A DNA stretch of 64,000 bases from Periplaneta americana (GCF_040183065.1 NC_091133.1:137078306-137142305), one strand, 5' to 3'; shown: positions 22,729 through 33,890, counted from the first letter of the stretch. Made by a program: numbers and translations. The notes: generated by a model not told the origin, from the sequence alone.

Positions 22729-23738
22729 CTAGCCGTACCCGTGCGCTCCGCTGCACCCGTTAGAAATAAATATAAAGTAATTACATAATTAAAATAGGAC
22801 ACTTTATCCAGGGAACATTCGTGTTTGATAGAAGGATAAATCGTTTAATATGTTACTTAATTTAAATTGTATCCAAATAATTAAAATGCGATCCAGAGAC
22901 ACTCATTTGGTACAATGACAATTCCTTTAACATGTTTCTTAATTTTTATTACATGCAACCATAGTTTAATGAACATTGACATCATTTAGATTTAATGTGT
23001 ATATTTTATTTTACTTGTTATAGGTTTCCATTGAATTATGGTAATAACTTAATTTTAACCCTTGTTTTCTACGTATTCAGAAAATGGCGCTTGGCCCACT
23101 ATGGTTCTGAACCCTTCAAATAACTTAAATTATATTATATAATATTACATGTTATATTGTATTATATTATATTATATTATATTATATTATATTATATCAG
23201 AAGTTACTGTAATAACATTATAGCATTATGTCCATCTAGAGAAACTACACTTTCCAATGGTGAAATAATAATTAATTATACAAATCGGTTAATTTAGCTT
23301 CCGATATTACTTCATACAAACACAGAAATATTCTCTGTAGGCTATCTTTCATAGCTTTCGATTGTTGCTTCCAAGGCCCCTTATAGACGAAGTCATTTGT
23401 TTAATTCATTACACGGCCTTAGATGGCAGTTATTTTAATTTTAAAACTCATTTATCTCATTAAATATCAGTCCTATCAAAATTTTGAATGGAATAAAACT
23501 TATCGCAAATTATGTTTTAAGAAACTTTTGTTATGTAACATTTTTCACAAAAATCAATAATAAGCGAGATATTTCGATTTATTTAATTCAGGCCCCCTTA
23601 TAACCCCCCTTTTAAATAATGTATTTTGAATGCCATATAGCGTAAAATCTAAGTTACAACGAACTTAATTTATATTCCAGTTTTCATCGAAATCCGTTCA
23701 TCCATTATCGCGTGAAAAGGTAACAAACATACGGACAT

Positions 23739-23777
<39 letters not shown>

Positions 23778-23918
23778 GGCATACAAACAAAAATTTCAAA
23801 AAAGCGATTTTCGGTTTCAGGGTGGTTAATTATATATGTTAGGACCAATTATTTTTGGAAAATCGAAAATTACCAGAAAAATTTCGGCTACAGATTTATT
23901 ATTAGTAGGCCTATAGAT
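22729..23918 (+). repeat. Interspersed 1.1-kb repeat, copy 2
   Basis: Same start (CTAGCCGTACCCGTGCGCTC) and 3' end as the copies at 6540 and 48645. It contains an ATATT array at about 23153-23197 and a GACA run at 23735-23775. Its final GTATAGAT is expanded to GTAGGCCTATAGAT at 23905-23918, while the other two copies keep GTATAGAT. Confidence 0.87.
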
Positions 23919-23924
23919 AAGTTG

Positions 23925-25940
23925 CTGTACGTGTAACTGCTTAATTTGTGAAGTGAATGTAAAAATGCAGCGCATTCAAAATTACTTTAAATACGAAACT
24001 TGGGGGAAGAGTTATAACATTGAACTAACAGTGGCACTTGCGTGTGTACTTGGGCCAGTCAAGCAGCTCTCTGTGTCACGTGTTTCATTGCTTCTATTCT
24101 TCGAAGCCACATTACTGCTTATTGCTATTGAACCATGAACCTTCAGGTCTACTAGTTATCAAAGGCTAAAGATAATTTTCAACATGTGAGTTTTGTCACT
24201 TGTCAATATTTTCCATTAGAAGCTTTTGTCTTTTTATTTTATGGTGAAGAATCGGCTGAACGGAGAAAAATTCACCATACGGAAACGCAGAATTACTCCA
24301 CTGAAACTCCGTATGTACTTCGGTACATCATAGAAATATTTTCATTTTATGCCGAACTCTTCAATTTCTCAATGCGGCATTTTTGTATCATAAAGTTTGC
24401 GTAAGTTGTGCGTAATTACATCTTGGTTCATTCCAATGACCGATGAAGTCATACTGCTCACAATGACAAATTAAAAGAAAAAACAAAAAAGTGTAATATT
24501 TATCCATCCGACATCTTTGTGAAAAGGCCTACTTTCCCAGAGGGTGTTTTGAGGACTTCGTGTCGTACGTTGAAGACCTTTGTGTAGCAAGTATGACGAT
24601 CTTCATTTTATTTTCACAAAAAAAAAAATTGGACAAACTACGCAGTATTAAACATACAGCAACACACTGACTTCAAGCACGTAGAAAAATATATAATAAT
24701 GAAGACTCATCAATGTCCATGAGTGGAATTATTTTCTTCTGGTGTTGACGGTCCTCAACTACAGAACAGCGGAATGAAGAGTGAGCCTCCCCCAGTTGAG
24801 CTCCATCAGCACCTTGCAGCAGCGACTGCTCAAGAACGTGGCTTCTGGTTTCACCTAATTAATCTAATCTAACAAATTCCAATTTGCTGTGTATGGATGT
24901 TAATACGAAGCAAAGTATTGCCAAAACTTCTCTGGTCGTGACATTCCATTTAGTGTGGTGGATTTTGTTAATTGCAACAATAGACTATTTGTAAAGGTAT
25001 GGAAACCTCCATTGACGGAGAACGTGCCACATGGCATCAGAACCGGTTCTGATTGATGCAACAACGTCCTGACTTTACTACAAGTGCGAAAGTCAACGGT
25101 AAGTTTGAACCATCTTTAGAAGTTACTTATGTAAGTGGGGTCGCGGAAACGAGAGAAAAGTTGTGTGAAATCGTACAAGAAGAAAAGAAGCAATATGATC
25201 AAAACGAGCACTGCACAATAATTATGACATTCTGCTTGCAGCTCACACACGAGAAATCTTCTTACAAAGAACCTAACAGTCAATGACATTTCATTTAGTG
25301 TGTGTTAGAAACAAACAAGAATTTCTGTTGCCAATATGAGACATTAGAAAGTTCAGTTAGTGCAGATACACTTTGGTACTCTCAAAGAGATAAACGAGTA
25401 TGCTTATCCTTAAGAAATATTTTCACTGCAATGAGAAAGGTGTCAGCTAATAATGAAAAAAAGAACTGATAAACTATTGGCAAAAATAAAGTTTGCAACG
25501 TTGTTGTTGTTGTTGTTGTTGGATATCAAATTCTGCCACCTTGCCTCAATAAAAAAGAGAACATTCTGTACAGAAATATAGCCTGGCAGTCTTAATGAAG
25601 AGCATCTTGAGGTGACGGATAATTAAACTGAAGCCCGCTCTAGGCCGTCAACAATATACGCAGAGATCATGTGCGACTGTGAAAAGAAGTCCAATATGAA
25701 ACAACATTTTGTCATTTTAGTAGAAGAACTAGCGAAACTAGCCTAGTTATTATCAGACTGATGAATAAATAATTATGATTGAAACCATCACTGTTATCCC
25801 ACAGTAAAGAGTGGCGCTAAGATCATCCTAAAGCAAGATTTGTTTGCTTAACATCTTTAATCTTCATGCATGATATGAACGCCACTGACTAAAAGAAGAA
25901 TTCAAAACTGTACAGAAAATGTTATTTTCGTTACACGAAT
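23925..25940. other. Unannotated stretch
   Basis: No recognised gene. A 77-codon frame at 25053-25286 has balanced amino-acid composition but matches no family I know, and no splice sites support it. A GTT run lies at 25502-25521. Confidence 0.45.
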
Positions 25941-26158
25941 AAATCGCGGGTGCTCGTGTAAAGGGGGTTAAGCCAAATTGCAAGGTATGTAAACTTCTCT
26001 CCTTTGGTACTGAATAGAACCCCTTTGTCACAAAATATGGAGCACTGTAACTATATCAAGGATGGAAGAATGACTTAACCCCTTTAACACAAGAGAAAAG
26101 TAATTGTGGATAGTTGAAATCTGTACTTATTCCAGTGTAGCCAAATCAACTTAACCCC

Positions 26159-26284
26159 GCAAATCAAGATTTTCAGGTATAACTCCCTGTAAAGTTGATT
26201 TGAATAATTTCGAGGGAAAAATTTTTCCCTCGAAATTATTCAAATCAACTTTACAGGGAGTTATACCTGAAAATCTTGATTTGC
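26159..26284. repeat. Perfect 126-bp palindrome
   Basis: Bases 26159-26221 are the exact reverse complement of 26222-26284 with no spacer. Such a structure can extrude as a cruciform and is usually unstable in cloning and assembly. Confidence 0.95.
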
Positions 26285-26525
26285 ATAATACACGTCACTG
26301 TTCGTTAACAGAAAACCACAATTTAAGTCACACAGAGTTAGTGTGCACTCGAAGTTGGTTGCTTGACGGTTGTCAGCCCACTTTGAGGTCTGTGGATATA
26401 GAGGGAAAAATTGGATCGGTGTCGGTTAGAGTTCCCGAGTAGCTCAGTGGTAGAGCGTTGGTACGTTAAACCAAAGGTCCCGGGTTCGATACCCGGCTCC
26501 GGAACAATTTTTCCCTCGAAATTAT
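26159..26525 (+). mobile_element. Foldback tRNA-headed retroposon with 13-bp target duplication
   Basis: TCAACTTAACCCC occurs at 26146-26158 and 26526-26538, a 13-bp direct duplication that points to retroposition. The element opens with a perfect 126-bp palindrome (26159-26284, arms of 63 bp, centre GGAAAAA|TTTTTCC). It continues through a body and ends in a tRNA-like head at 26431-26505 followed by about 20 bp. The tRNA-like part has A and B boxes (GGTTCGATACC) but C33 and an imperfect acceptor. The modules match the foldback element at 11090-11672. The inverted part could come from snap-back cDNA synthesis during insertion; that is inference. Confidence 0.85.
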
Positions 26526-27107
26526 TCAACTTAACCCCCTTTACACGAGCACCCGCGAAATATTAGTTTTGCTTTAGTTTAAAAATCTCCCTACTCTGTT
26601 TTGCGGTATAACTTAAGCCATGGTCATCCGTGAATTTACAGCCTTTTAATTGAAAATTAATATTTTCAATACAAGGAAAACAGAAACAAGAGAGTAATTT
26701 TGATTTGTTTTAAAAATCATCCGTCCTTCTGAGTTTAGTATCAGTCCATATAGAATTATCTACTTCTAATTTATTAATTTTCAAGGTAATTTTGTATGAA
26801 AATGTAAGGGCCTTTTATTGGTTATTTTTCCGTCATCAACATCCGCCCTGTAATAATGACACTGACCCAACCACAAGTAAAAGCATAAATATTAAAAATG
26901 CATATTTTAATTTAATTGTATTCAATTTGTAATGCATTCTCGCCTGCTTATCAATCTGTATGAAAGTTGTTCACTAACGTCAGAGATACATGAGAAGCTG
27001 TGACAAATAATTTTGAGGTTTTTACCGTTACTTTCCATTCAATATGAAAGGAATTGTAAAGCTTAGATGTTGTACCCCCTTTGACATTGAAATTATCTCT
27101 GTTAAAA

Positions 27108-28000
27108 GACTAAAGGCTGGCTCACAATAAACCGGGAACGAGAACCAGAATGAAAACGAGAAGCAGAGGACGTGAATATGAGAATTTTTGATTCACAATA
27201 AACCGAGAACGTAGACGACTCTGCATATCGATATGCATGCCAATAACGATATGTAAAGTCCGATATTACGCATTCTGATGTTATTTGTGTATAACTGACC
27301 AATGGCGTTCTCTCATGAGTACAAGGCAACCATCATAAACACAGGTTAACCAACTTCGAAATTTCAACTGAAACATTTCATTAGGTACGGTACTATAAAT
27401 ATGCCCATGCATCTTTATTATCACAACCTATTTTAAGTCTACCATAACGTAAAATAATTAGAGAAGAAACATTTGTAATAGAAGAAAAATGAACACAACA
27501 GTAGTTATTGAATTGAAGCATGAATATGTAGTGTGTCATACAACCAATACAGTAATAAAATATGATTCACTTACGATCGGTGTTCCAAGATGCAGCTATT
27601 GAAAGCCACATATTCGCCTTCATTTTCTCATCTTTATACGAGGCGCGCCGTTTATCATAAACGTGAGGATTTTCCTCAACACTCAATATTAGAATCTCAT
27701 CAAATAAAACTTGCTCCATGAACAAAATAATGCATAGGTTATGTCACGGTCTTCTTGCTATTAAATATACGACGACAAAATAGCTTTTAGATGGCAATAG
27801 AATGAATCTAGTGGGCTGTGATCGGAAACGTGAACGCCAAAGTTGAAACTTGGCCAACTCTCCGTTCCCGATCCCGGGTTCCGGCAAGCTTTTCGTTAAT
27901 TGTGAATGCTCACATTTAAATGTACACATTTTAACAATTTTACCGTTTTCGTTTCCGTTCCGATTCTCGTTTCCGGTTTATTGTGAACCAGCCTTTAGTC
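27108..28000 (-). mobile_element. TIR element carrying a MADF exon (PIF/Harbinger-like candidate)
   Basis: Terminal inverted repeats of about 53 bp with roughly seven differences lie at 27108-27162 (starting GACTAAAGGCTGG) and 27946-28000. A further internal copy of the CACAATAAACCGAGAACG motif lies at 27192-27210, a subterminal repeat. The only recognisable coding exon is a MADF domain on the minus strand. PIF/Harbinger elements often encode such a Myb/MADF-type DNA-binding protein next to the transposase. No transposase is present and no direct target duplication is clear, so this is a non-autonomous candidate. Confidence 0.7.
27575..27719 (-). CDS. Partial MADF-domain DNA-binding exon
   Basis: Starting at the ATG at 27719, the frame reads MEQVLFDEILILSVEENPHV, then YDKRRASYKDEKMKANMWLS and IAASWNTD, ending at a consensus splice donor (GTAAGT, 27574-27569). 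The pattern of an acidic helix, NPHVYDKR, YKD and W-x2-IA is the first half of a MADF (Myb/SANT-like, Adf-1 type) domain, which binds DNA. It lies centrally in the TIR element at 27108-28000. A possible acceptor (TTTCAG) occurs near 27373, but the sequence after it does not give a convincing second half, so the gene is probably truncated. The exon has no stop or frameshift before the donor. It may be transposon-encoded rather than a host gene. Confidence 0.65.
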
Positions 28001-28024
28001 CCACTTCGGAATAGCTCGGGAATC

Positions 28025-28118
28025 ATCTTGTGCGTTGTGTTTTACATAGAGAGATTCGAAGCCCGGGCTTTGTAACGAGAAGAAAGGGCTCTATCGCTAA
28101 GCCACAAAGGCTTCGTAG
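28025..28118 (-). repeat. tRNA-derived SINE head, antisense
   Basis: The reverse complement gives TGGCTTAGCGATAGAGCCC (A box region) and GGGCTTCGAATCTC (B box) in tRNA-like spacing. No clear body was found. It begins about 25 bp beyond the end of the TIR element on its left. Confidence 0.55.
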
Positions 28119-28268
28119 GGAATGTGTCGTTTCGTGACATTCAGATATGGCGCTGCTACTACTTGACTTCATCCTTGGAACTGGATGGTTAATATTTCCC
28201 TTCGTGAATCTCGCGTTAAGCCGAACGACACAGGCTAGCGCCCATTTTCCGTGTCAAAGGGTGCAGTA

Positions 28269-28460
28269 CAGATACGGAATTAACATTTGGAGCGAGTCTT
28301 GACGGGAGTCCACCTGTATTTAGGCAACAATTTCTCACGACTTTCCACAAGCAGCATGTAGGCCCATAGGCTACAGGGGGAATCTTGTTTACTGCGCATG
28401 CGCAGTGTGTTGTAAGCGAAACATACAATAAAGGAGGTCCAAATTTTATTTCCGTATCTG
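28269..28460. mobile_element. 192-bp MITE with TA duplication
   Basis: CAGATACGGAA opens the left terminal repeat (28269-28291). The right repeat (28438-28460) is its inverse with about three differences. TA lies directly outside both ends (28267-28268, 28461-28462), as in Tc1/mariner-type elements. The interior is non-coding and contains a perfect 16-bp palindrome at 28391-28406. Confidence 0.8.
28391..28406. promoter_or_regulatory. NRF-1/EWG-type palindromic site
   Basis: ACTGCGCATGCGCAGT contains TGCGCATGCGCA, a perfect match to the NRF-1 (insect Erect wing) consensus. It lies inside the MITE at 28269-28460, so it could be a transposon-borne regulatory site. Binding is not shown by sequence alone. 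Confidence 0.5.
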
Positions 28461-28469
28461 TACAAGCAT

Positions 28470-30090
28470 GTAAGAACTAAGACAAAAAAACTTTGTTTTA
28501 ATATAAAGATGTTAAACGGTGTAGGCCTACAAGTGACGTGCGCATGTTGCCCATAACAGGTATCTTCTGCTATCTATACGTCATTATTGATCAGAGATGA
28601 CCTTCATCTCGCCGTGGATTCCGCTCGCCACTTGGTGCGATGCAAGCCTCCGCCGGCCGCCGCTGTAGCCAGCGAGTTCCGCTTCAGTCGAGATCTGAAT
28701 TTGTTTCGTTTTTCTGAAGGCAGAGCTGAGATTCAACAATTCCCACCACTTAAATAAATGCTTAGCAATCACCGTCTGTTGATTGCAGTGCCTTCTCAAC
28801 AATGGAAACGTTCTGCTAATCTTTACTGGTTTAAAAATTATTAAGGGATCAAGATTAATAAATCAAATGTGCGTGGAGCAGCTTGTGCAAGTCCGACTAA
28901 GTTGAACAGTCCTGGCAACTGAACCTTGATGTGGGATGGTAGGCACTCTTCTCATCTTTCTGTGCTCAAGATGGAACCAGTAAGCGCTATTAGTCTACCA
29001 AGAATGTCCTCATCATTTAAATTAATATTATTGTTATTTACTTCCTGTGCCTGATATTTTCAAACTTACACCACAACACATCCACCGTAAAACACCTTTG
29101 GTGGGTTAGGTGTATTACCAAGAACATCTCCATCCTTCAAGTGGATATTTGTTTTATATTTCCTCTGCTTTTATTTTAAAATCCATTCATTACAAAGCAC
29201 TCTTCTTCTTTCTTCTTCTTCTCAACAATTAGGTCTATTATAAAAAATATATTCATCCTTTAAGTACTAATTTCGGTTCTTTTGCTGCTCTGGGTGACAT
29301 TTTAAAACTTATTTTCTGTTTATTTCTCATTCAAAATTTTTGTGTTGAGAAACTTGTTATTTTTATAGGCCTATATTATATTATAAGTAACGGTCTTTCT
29401 TGTATGCATTTTTGCATATATGGATTCGCTAATTATTAGTCCTTGCTTTTATTTCCGGCTGTAACAGATGCACAAAAACCTTTCAGGGTCTTGGAAATTT
29501 TACAGTGATGAGGAATAAGACGTCCCAAAAGACTTTGAAACCGTTTGAAATGTTATTAAGAATTCAGTATTTTGTTCCCCAGCTGTTGTATGTAACTGAA
29601 TCTGGCCATATTTTATCTCTAAAAGTTCATCCGGTGCCTCTTGTAAGTCCCTCTTCATTAATTTCTCCACACACACACAGTAGCCTAAGTTATCTTCGAC
29701 CCACATCTGTTAGAGGCGGGAGTCCTTACAGCAACCTGGATGACGGAATAATGTATTCGAACATGAATGTAGAGAGGAATTTCGAAATTTAAAGATACTA
29801 TTAAGGAGCATACATTTATAGATTATATTTGTTAAAATGTATTGTCCCCGATTTTATTCCTTTATGAAGAATACTAAATTATTAATTTGTATTCATTTCT
29901 TCTTTATAGGCCTATCTTTAGCTTGTTCATTTATCTATAGCCTACTTATTTCATAGCCAATTAATCATTCTTCTTTTTCATTCTTTATTCATCTATGTTG
30001 TCTTTCTTCGTACCAATACTAGACTCGTCACATGGCGGACCTCCCTAACTGTGTGGTCAGCACATAAAAGTTGCAGAACAAAGGGCAAAA
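28470..30090. other. Unannotated stretch with a CpG-rich patch
   Basis: The patch at 28600-28700 has several CpG and includes CCGCCGGCCGCCGCTG. It could be part of a regulatory region, but there is no supporting exon. Elsewhere nothing is recognised. Confidence 0.4.
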
Positions 30091-30094
30091 AGCC

Positions 30095-30165
30095 AGACCT
30101 GCCGACGCAGGGAATGGAACCACGGACCGCTTTGTTATAAAGCACACTTACACTCACGCGTGTAT
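30095..30165 (-). repeat. Possible tRNA-derived SINE head, antisense
   Basis: The reverse complement contains GTGGTTCCATTCCCTGCGTC, a B-box-like element with a pairable 3' end (GTCGGC), after an anticodon-stem-like GCTTTATAACAAAGC. The A box is weak. Confidence 0.45.
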
Positions 30166-30780
30166 TCATTCATTCATGTCTCCTTCCCCCCCCCCCGTCT
30201 CTTCTGCTTCTCGTAGGCTACGCGCTTCCTATTCACCGAGTTATTTACGTAGGCCTACTTGTTCTCAGTTTGCTTGCTTTTATTTTTGTTAATTCAGTCG
30301 CGCGGTCTCGCTTTGTTTAATGTATCTCTTTATCATTCATAATTGTATATTCGTCAATATTGTTTCATTTTTTGTTTCTACATTAATTTATTAATTCACT
30401 GCCTCAACTGCTCATGATCCATTCATGAATAAGCAGCCAGTTATTTGGTAATTTATGTTTTCAATGTCGATTTCAAGTTGCCAGATTTCATGAAAGAATT
30501 TAAAGCAAGTTATTCAGGCTTGCGCTGTCTAGCACGTCACAACTCATTTCAAAGCGACTGACCTTCTGGTTTCTTTTGGTTTTTACGCCATTTGAATGTA
30601 TATACAAATATAGGCCTATAAAGAACCAAACGCCGTGGTGATTGCTTTAACAGATCTGTGCGGTGATTGTGGGTCCCTATCACCACGGCATGGCGCGTCC
30701 TCAGGTTGCGGATCGAGGAGACGGCCTCCAGATATGGAGGGTAGCTGTGAATATATTGAATAAGCAGTCGCGGACAGCCG

Positions 30781-30963
30781 ATGAGGGGTGGTCCTCCAGC
30801 TTGGGGGTTGGGCGAAGGGCTAACAACCCTTCACCGTAAAAAAGAGCTTGTTACGAATCCTTCAAATAAGCCTCGGAATGGGACTGATTCTCTGGCACGA
30901 CCACAGCAAAGGAATAAGGTTTTGAGATTTAGTACTTGGAATGTTACAAGTCTATATTTTTAA
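30781..30963 (+). pseudogene. LINE ORF 5' start (60 codons, before the deletion)
   Basis: An open frame of 60 codons from 30781. Its end, NKVLRFSTWNVTSLY, corresponds to the N-terminal strand of the AP-like endonuclease, where the Asn of WNV is catalytic. It is cut off by the internal deletion and stops in the junction. Confidence 0.7.
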
Positions 30964-31057
30964 CTTTGCTCTAGAGTATGCCATTAGGAAAGTCCAGGTT
31001 AACAGAGAGGGTTTGGAATTGAACGAGTTACATTAGCCGCTTGTCTATGCAGATGAC

Positions 31058-31852
31058 GTGAATATGTTAGGAGAAAATCCGCAAACGATTACGGAAAACA
31101 CGGGAATTTTACTGGAAGCAAGTAAAGAGATAGGTTTGGAAGTAAATACCCAAAAGACAAAGTATATGATTATGTCTCGTGACGAGAATATTGTACGAAA
31201 TGGAAATATAAAAATTGGAGATTTATCCTTCGAAGAGGTGGAAAAATTGAAATATCTTGGAGCAACAGTAACAAATATAAATGACACTCGGGAGGAAATT
31301 AAACGCAGAATAAATATGGGAAATGCGTGTTATTATTCGGTTGAGAAGCTCTTATCATCCAGTCTGCTGTCCAAAAATCTGAAAGTTAGAATTTATAAAA
31401 CAGTTATATTACCGGTTCTTCTGTATGGTTGTGAAACTTGGACTCTCACTTTGAGAGAGGAACAGAGATTAAGGGTGTTTGAGAATAAGGTGCTTAGGAA
31501 AATATTTGGGGCTAAGAGGGATGAAGTTACAGGAGAATGGAGAAAGTTACACAACACAGAACTGCATGCATTGTATTCTTCACCTGACATAATTAGGAAC
31601 ATTAAATCCAGACGTTTGAGATGGGCAGGGCATGTAGCACGTATGGACGAATCCAGAAATGCATATAGAGTGTTAGTTGGGAGGCCGAAGGGAAAAAGAC
31701 CTTTAGGGAGGCCGAGACGTAGATGGGAAGATAATATTAAAATGGATTTGAGGGAGGTGGGATATGATGATAGAGAATGGATTAATCTTGCTCAGGATAG
31801 GGACCAATGGCGGGCTTATGTGAGGGCGGCAATGAACCTCCGGGTTCCTTAA
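31058..31852 (+). CDS. RTE-like LINE reverse transcriptase, C-terminal 264 codons
   Basis: This is the longest intact LINE frame in the window. It enters just after the YADD box ([13 protein letters not shown], of which the tyrosine and alanine precede the ATG). Recognisable parts are the RT segment [20 protein letters not shown] (about residues 24-43), the thumb region FEEVEKLKYLGATVTN, ILPVLLYGCETWTLT (about 117-131), RVFENKVLRKIFGAKRDEV and the distal RLRWAGHVARMDES with the arginine-rich GRPKGKRPLGRPRRRWEDN. The ATG is an artefact of truncation, since the frame is part of a larger polyprotein. No protein from it would have a complete polymerase. Older copies are at 19850-20965 (minus) and 39380-39870. 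Confidence 0.85.
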   Translation: MNMLGENPQTITENTGILLEASKEIGLEVNTQKTKYMIMSRDENIVRNGNIKIGDLSFEEVEKLKYLGATVTNINDTREEIKRRINMGNACYYSVEKLLSSSLLSKNLKVRIYKTVILPVLLYGCETWTLTLREEQRLRVFENKVLRKIFGAKRDEVTGEWRKLHNTELHALYSSPDIIRNIKSRRLRWAGHVARMDESRNAYRVLVGRPKGKRPLGRPRRRWEDNIKMDLREVGYDDREWINLAQDRDQWRAYVRAAMNLRVP

Positions 31853-32099
31853 AAGCCATTAAGTAAGTAAGTAAGTAAGTAAGTGCGGTGATATCAGCAT
31901 GCTGGCTGCTACAGTGAGCGCTTCCTTGTAAGTAATTATTACGTCTTACACATGGCCAGATATTCCTTCGTTCCACTCGTCAGTACTGCAGACTCTATTG
32001 CTATTGGAGTTAAGCTTTTGCGCAGGACGCCTATCCACCAAGTAGTCATGCTGTGAGTGACTGTTGACTTGCAATCCATCAAGCCAGTGACTGGCTTCC

Positions 32100-32460
32100 A
32101 GAAGTGAGATTTCACTTACAGGGACTGAATGTTAATGTCATGCCAACCACATTACCAGCGAGTCCCGCTACTTTGGTGATGATGGAACTGGTAAGCAGCA
32201 ATGCCAGTCCCCAATCCATGGCTCCCAATACCGCCATGTTGAGGAGCAGTGGCGAGTCCAATTGGGAAGGGCTCTCCCATACTACTGATGCTAGGTTCAA
32301 ACCTGGCCGCGTCTGTGGTTCAGCGATAGCGCGAGCTGGTCTTCCGTCCAAGCGACTCGTGTTCGATACCCAACACTGTCGCGATAATGAAGCAGGTGTT
32401 GCAGTGTGTTCTCTTTTATTCCAACTCCACCAAACTCATTTATCATCACAATAGTGATGA
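32100..32460 (+). repeat. tRNA-derived SINE, sense
   Basis: CTGTGGTTCAGCGATAGCGC (A box region) and CGTGTTCGATACCC (B box) near 32310-32375 give a tRNA-like head, followed by a body that ends near TTTATCATCACAATAGTG. The boundaries are approximate. Open frames across it are incidental. Confidence 0.55.
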
Positions 32461-32464
32461 AGTG

Positions 32465-33885
32465 TGCTACTCGTCTGGGTTGCGACCTGCTGTCACGGCT
32501 GAGGCAGGATGGTCAATCTGTCAGCATCGGGTTCACGAATGCCATTCGGGCGACCTGTAGGCTGAAACAATAATCTCATACATGCGTAAAATGGGTCAAA
32601 ATGAGCGCAAGCACATGGAAAAGGTAGCCATGGAGCCACGTCTAATTCATTTAGCACTCCGTGAGTTGATTAAGAGATGTATATGAAATCGACACCTGTG
32701 GTCATCTGGTGAAGCGGAAGGGAAGTTTATCTCCAAACAATTGTCAGTCTGCGACTTCCTAGAGTAGGTTAATTGTTTGACTACGCAGAAGCATTCGTAA
32801 TAGTTTCAGAAGTGGGGGTCGAGCGCAATATGTTTGCTGCCAGAAAGTTCGGCTCCAACTCTGCAAGTTGAGGAGGGTCTGCTGCACGCACGCGCCGTTC
32901 TGCTCCTTAATGCACTGCAACCCGCGTGCTCTGGTTTGCGCAGGCAATAAACGCACACTATGAAGTATCTGAACCTACAAAATTATGACTTCACTTATTA
33001 GGCCCTATTATTTATTTTTCGATTTTAATTCCCTAAGGCCGGTCATATGTCTTTGTCAAAACAAGTTGGAGACCAGAGTTCGAACCCTTGTAAGACAAAG
33101 TCGAACTAGCGGCAAACTGATACGCTGCTTCTCTTCTTCTTTTAAGTTCTGGACTTCAGACTCCCAATTCTGGTCTTCCTATCTGCAATCTCTACACTCG
33201 TAGCATACTTTTCCCATGATCTTATTTCCAGATGTATGAAATTGAAATTGCTCGTTTAGCTGCCAAATGCTATCATAATTGTTTCATAGAGTTTTAATTA
33301 AACATCATTTCTACTTTACTTTTTAGACGTAATCTTGCTTCCTGACTCAGAAGGTCCTCGAATGTTCCGCCATTTCTCTCTTCAGTGGCACTCATAAAAT
33401 GAAGTAGATTTTCATATTTGTTCTGACAAGTCTAGGGATCTTATGATCTATGAAGAAAATAATAATTAATATCAATCCAGGGAGGATACTTAACAATTGG
33501 CCCAAAAATGCAGAGATTATTTTTGACCCTAAAATATGTTACATTGGATCTATAGCTTGCCTATATGCAACATTAATGTGACTTCATAATTGTTCAATTT
33601 TAAGCAGTAGACCTAAACATAGTACCAATCTATGAAGAACAGAAGGCGAGCAACTGAAAAGAATATCAAAACCAAAAGTTTGAAGTGCCCGTAGTGGCAT
33701 TAGTAACCAAGCAACAAGAAGAGACTTTCCATTCAAAAGTGCATCACAAGACATGCTGGAAATGTGGAAATCATCCGTAGCTATTGCACGCAAGACAATT
33801 CCCGAGGCTTGATTCGGAAGTGAAGATTATATCACAATGTGGTGAACGCCGAACTGCTATGATGTATACCGAAATAGAACTGAGA
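32465..33885. other. Unannotated stretch
   Basis: No gene or repeat recognised. The open frames up to 72 codons show no family resemblance. Confidence 0.5.
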
Positions 33886-33890
33886 ACCTC

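Larger units (their letters stand above)
25945..26557. mobile_element. MITE with 28-bp perfect TIRs, split by a foldback retroposon
   Basis: Left TIR 25945-25972 starts CGCGGGTGCTCGTGTAAAGG. Right TIR 26530-26557 is its exact inverse. AAAT flanks both ends (25941-25944, 26558-26561), a possible 4-bp target duplication. The interior repeats the motif TTAACCCC several times. The foldback element at 26159-26525 is inserted inside; without it and one duplicate the MITE would be about 230 bp. Confidence 0.85.
30620..31900 (+). mobile_element. RTE-like LINE with large internal deletion
   Basis: The 5' region, 30620-30960, has a hairpin (GCCGTGGTGAT at about 30632 pairing with ATCACCACGGC at about 30679) and the start of the ORF ending in RFSTWNVTSLY, the first motif of the apurinic endonuclease. 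The sequence then jumps within about 10 bp to [11 protein letters not shown], part of the reverse transcriptase. Most of the endonuclease and the first half of the RT are therefore missing. The rest is open to the stop at 31852. It ends in AAAAGCCATTAAG and a (TAAG)n run (31860-31883). The same 5' region appears at 63590-64000 and the same 3' end near 19850 and 39870. Confidence 0.9.

Noticed and set aside
26338-26529. Minus-strand protein with PGIEPGTFGLTYQRSTTEL
   Set aside because: It is the antisense translation of the tRNA-like head, a well-known source of spurious proteins.
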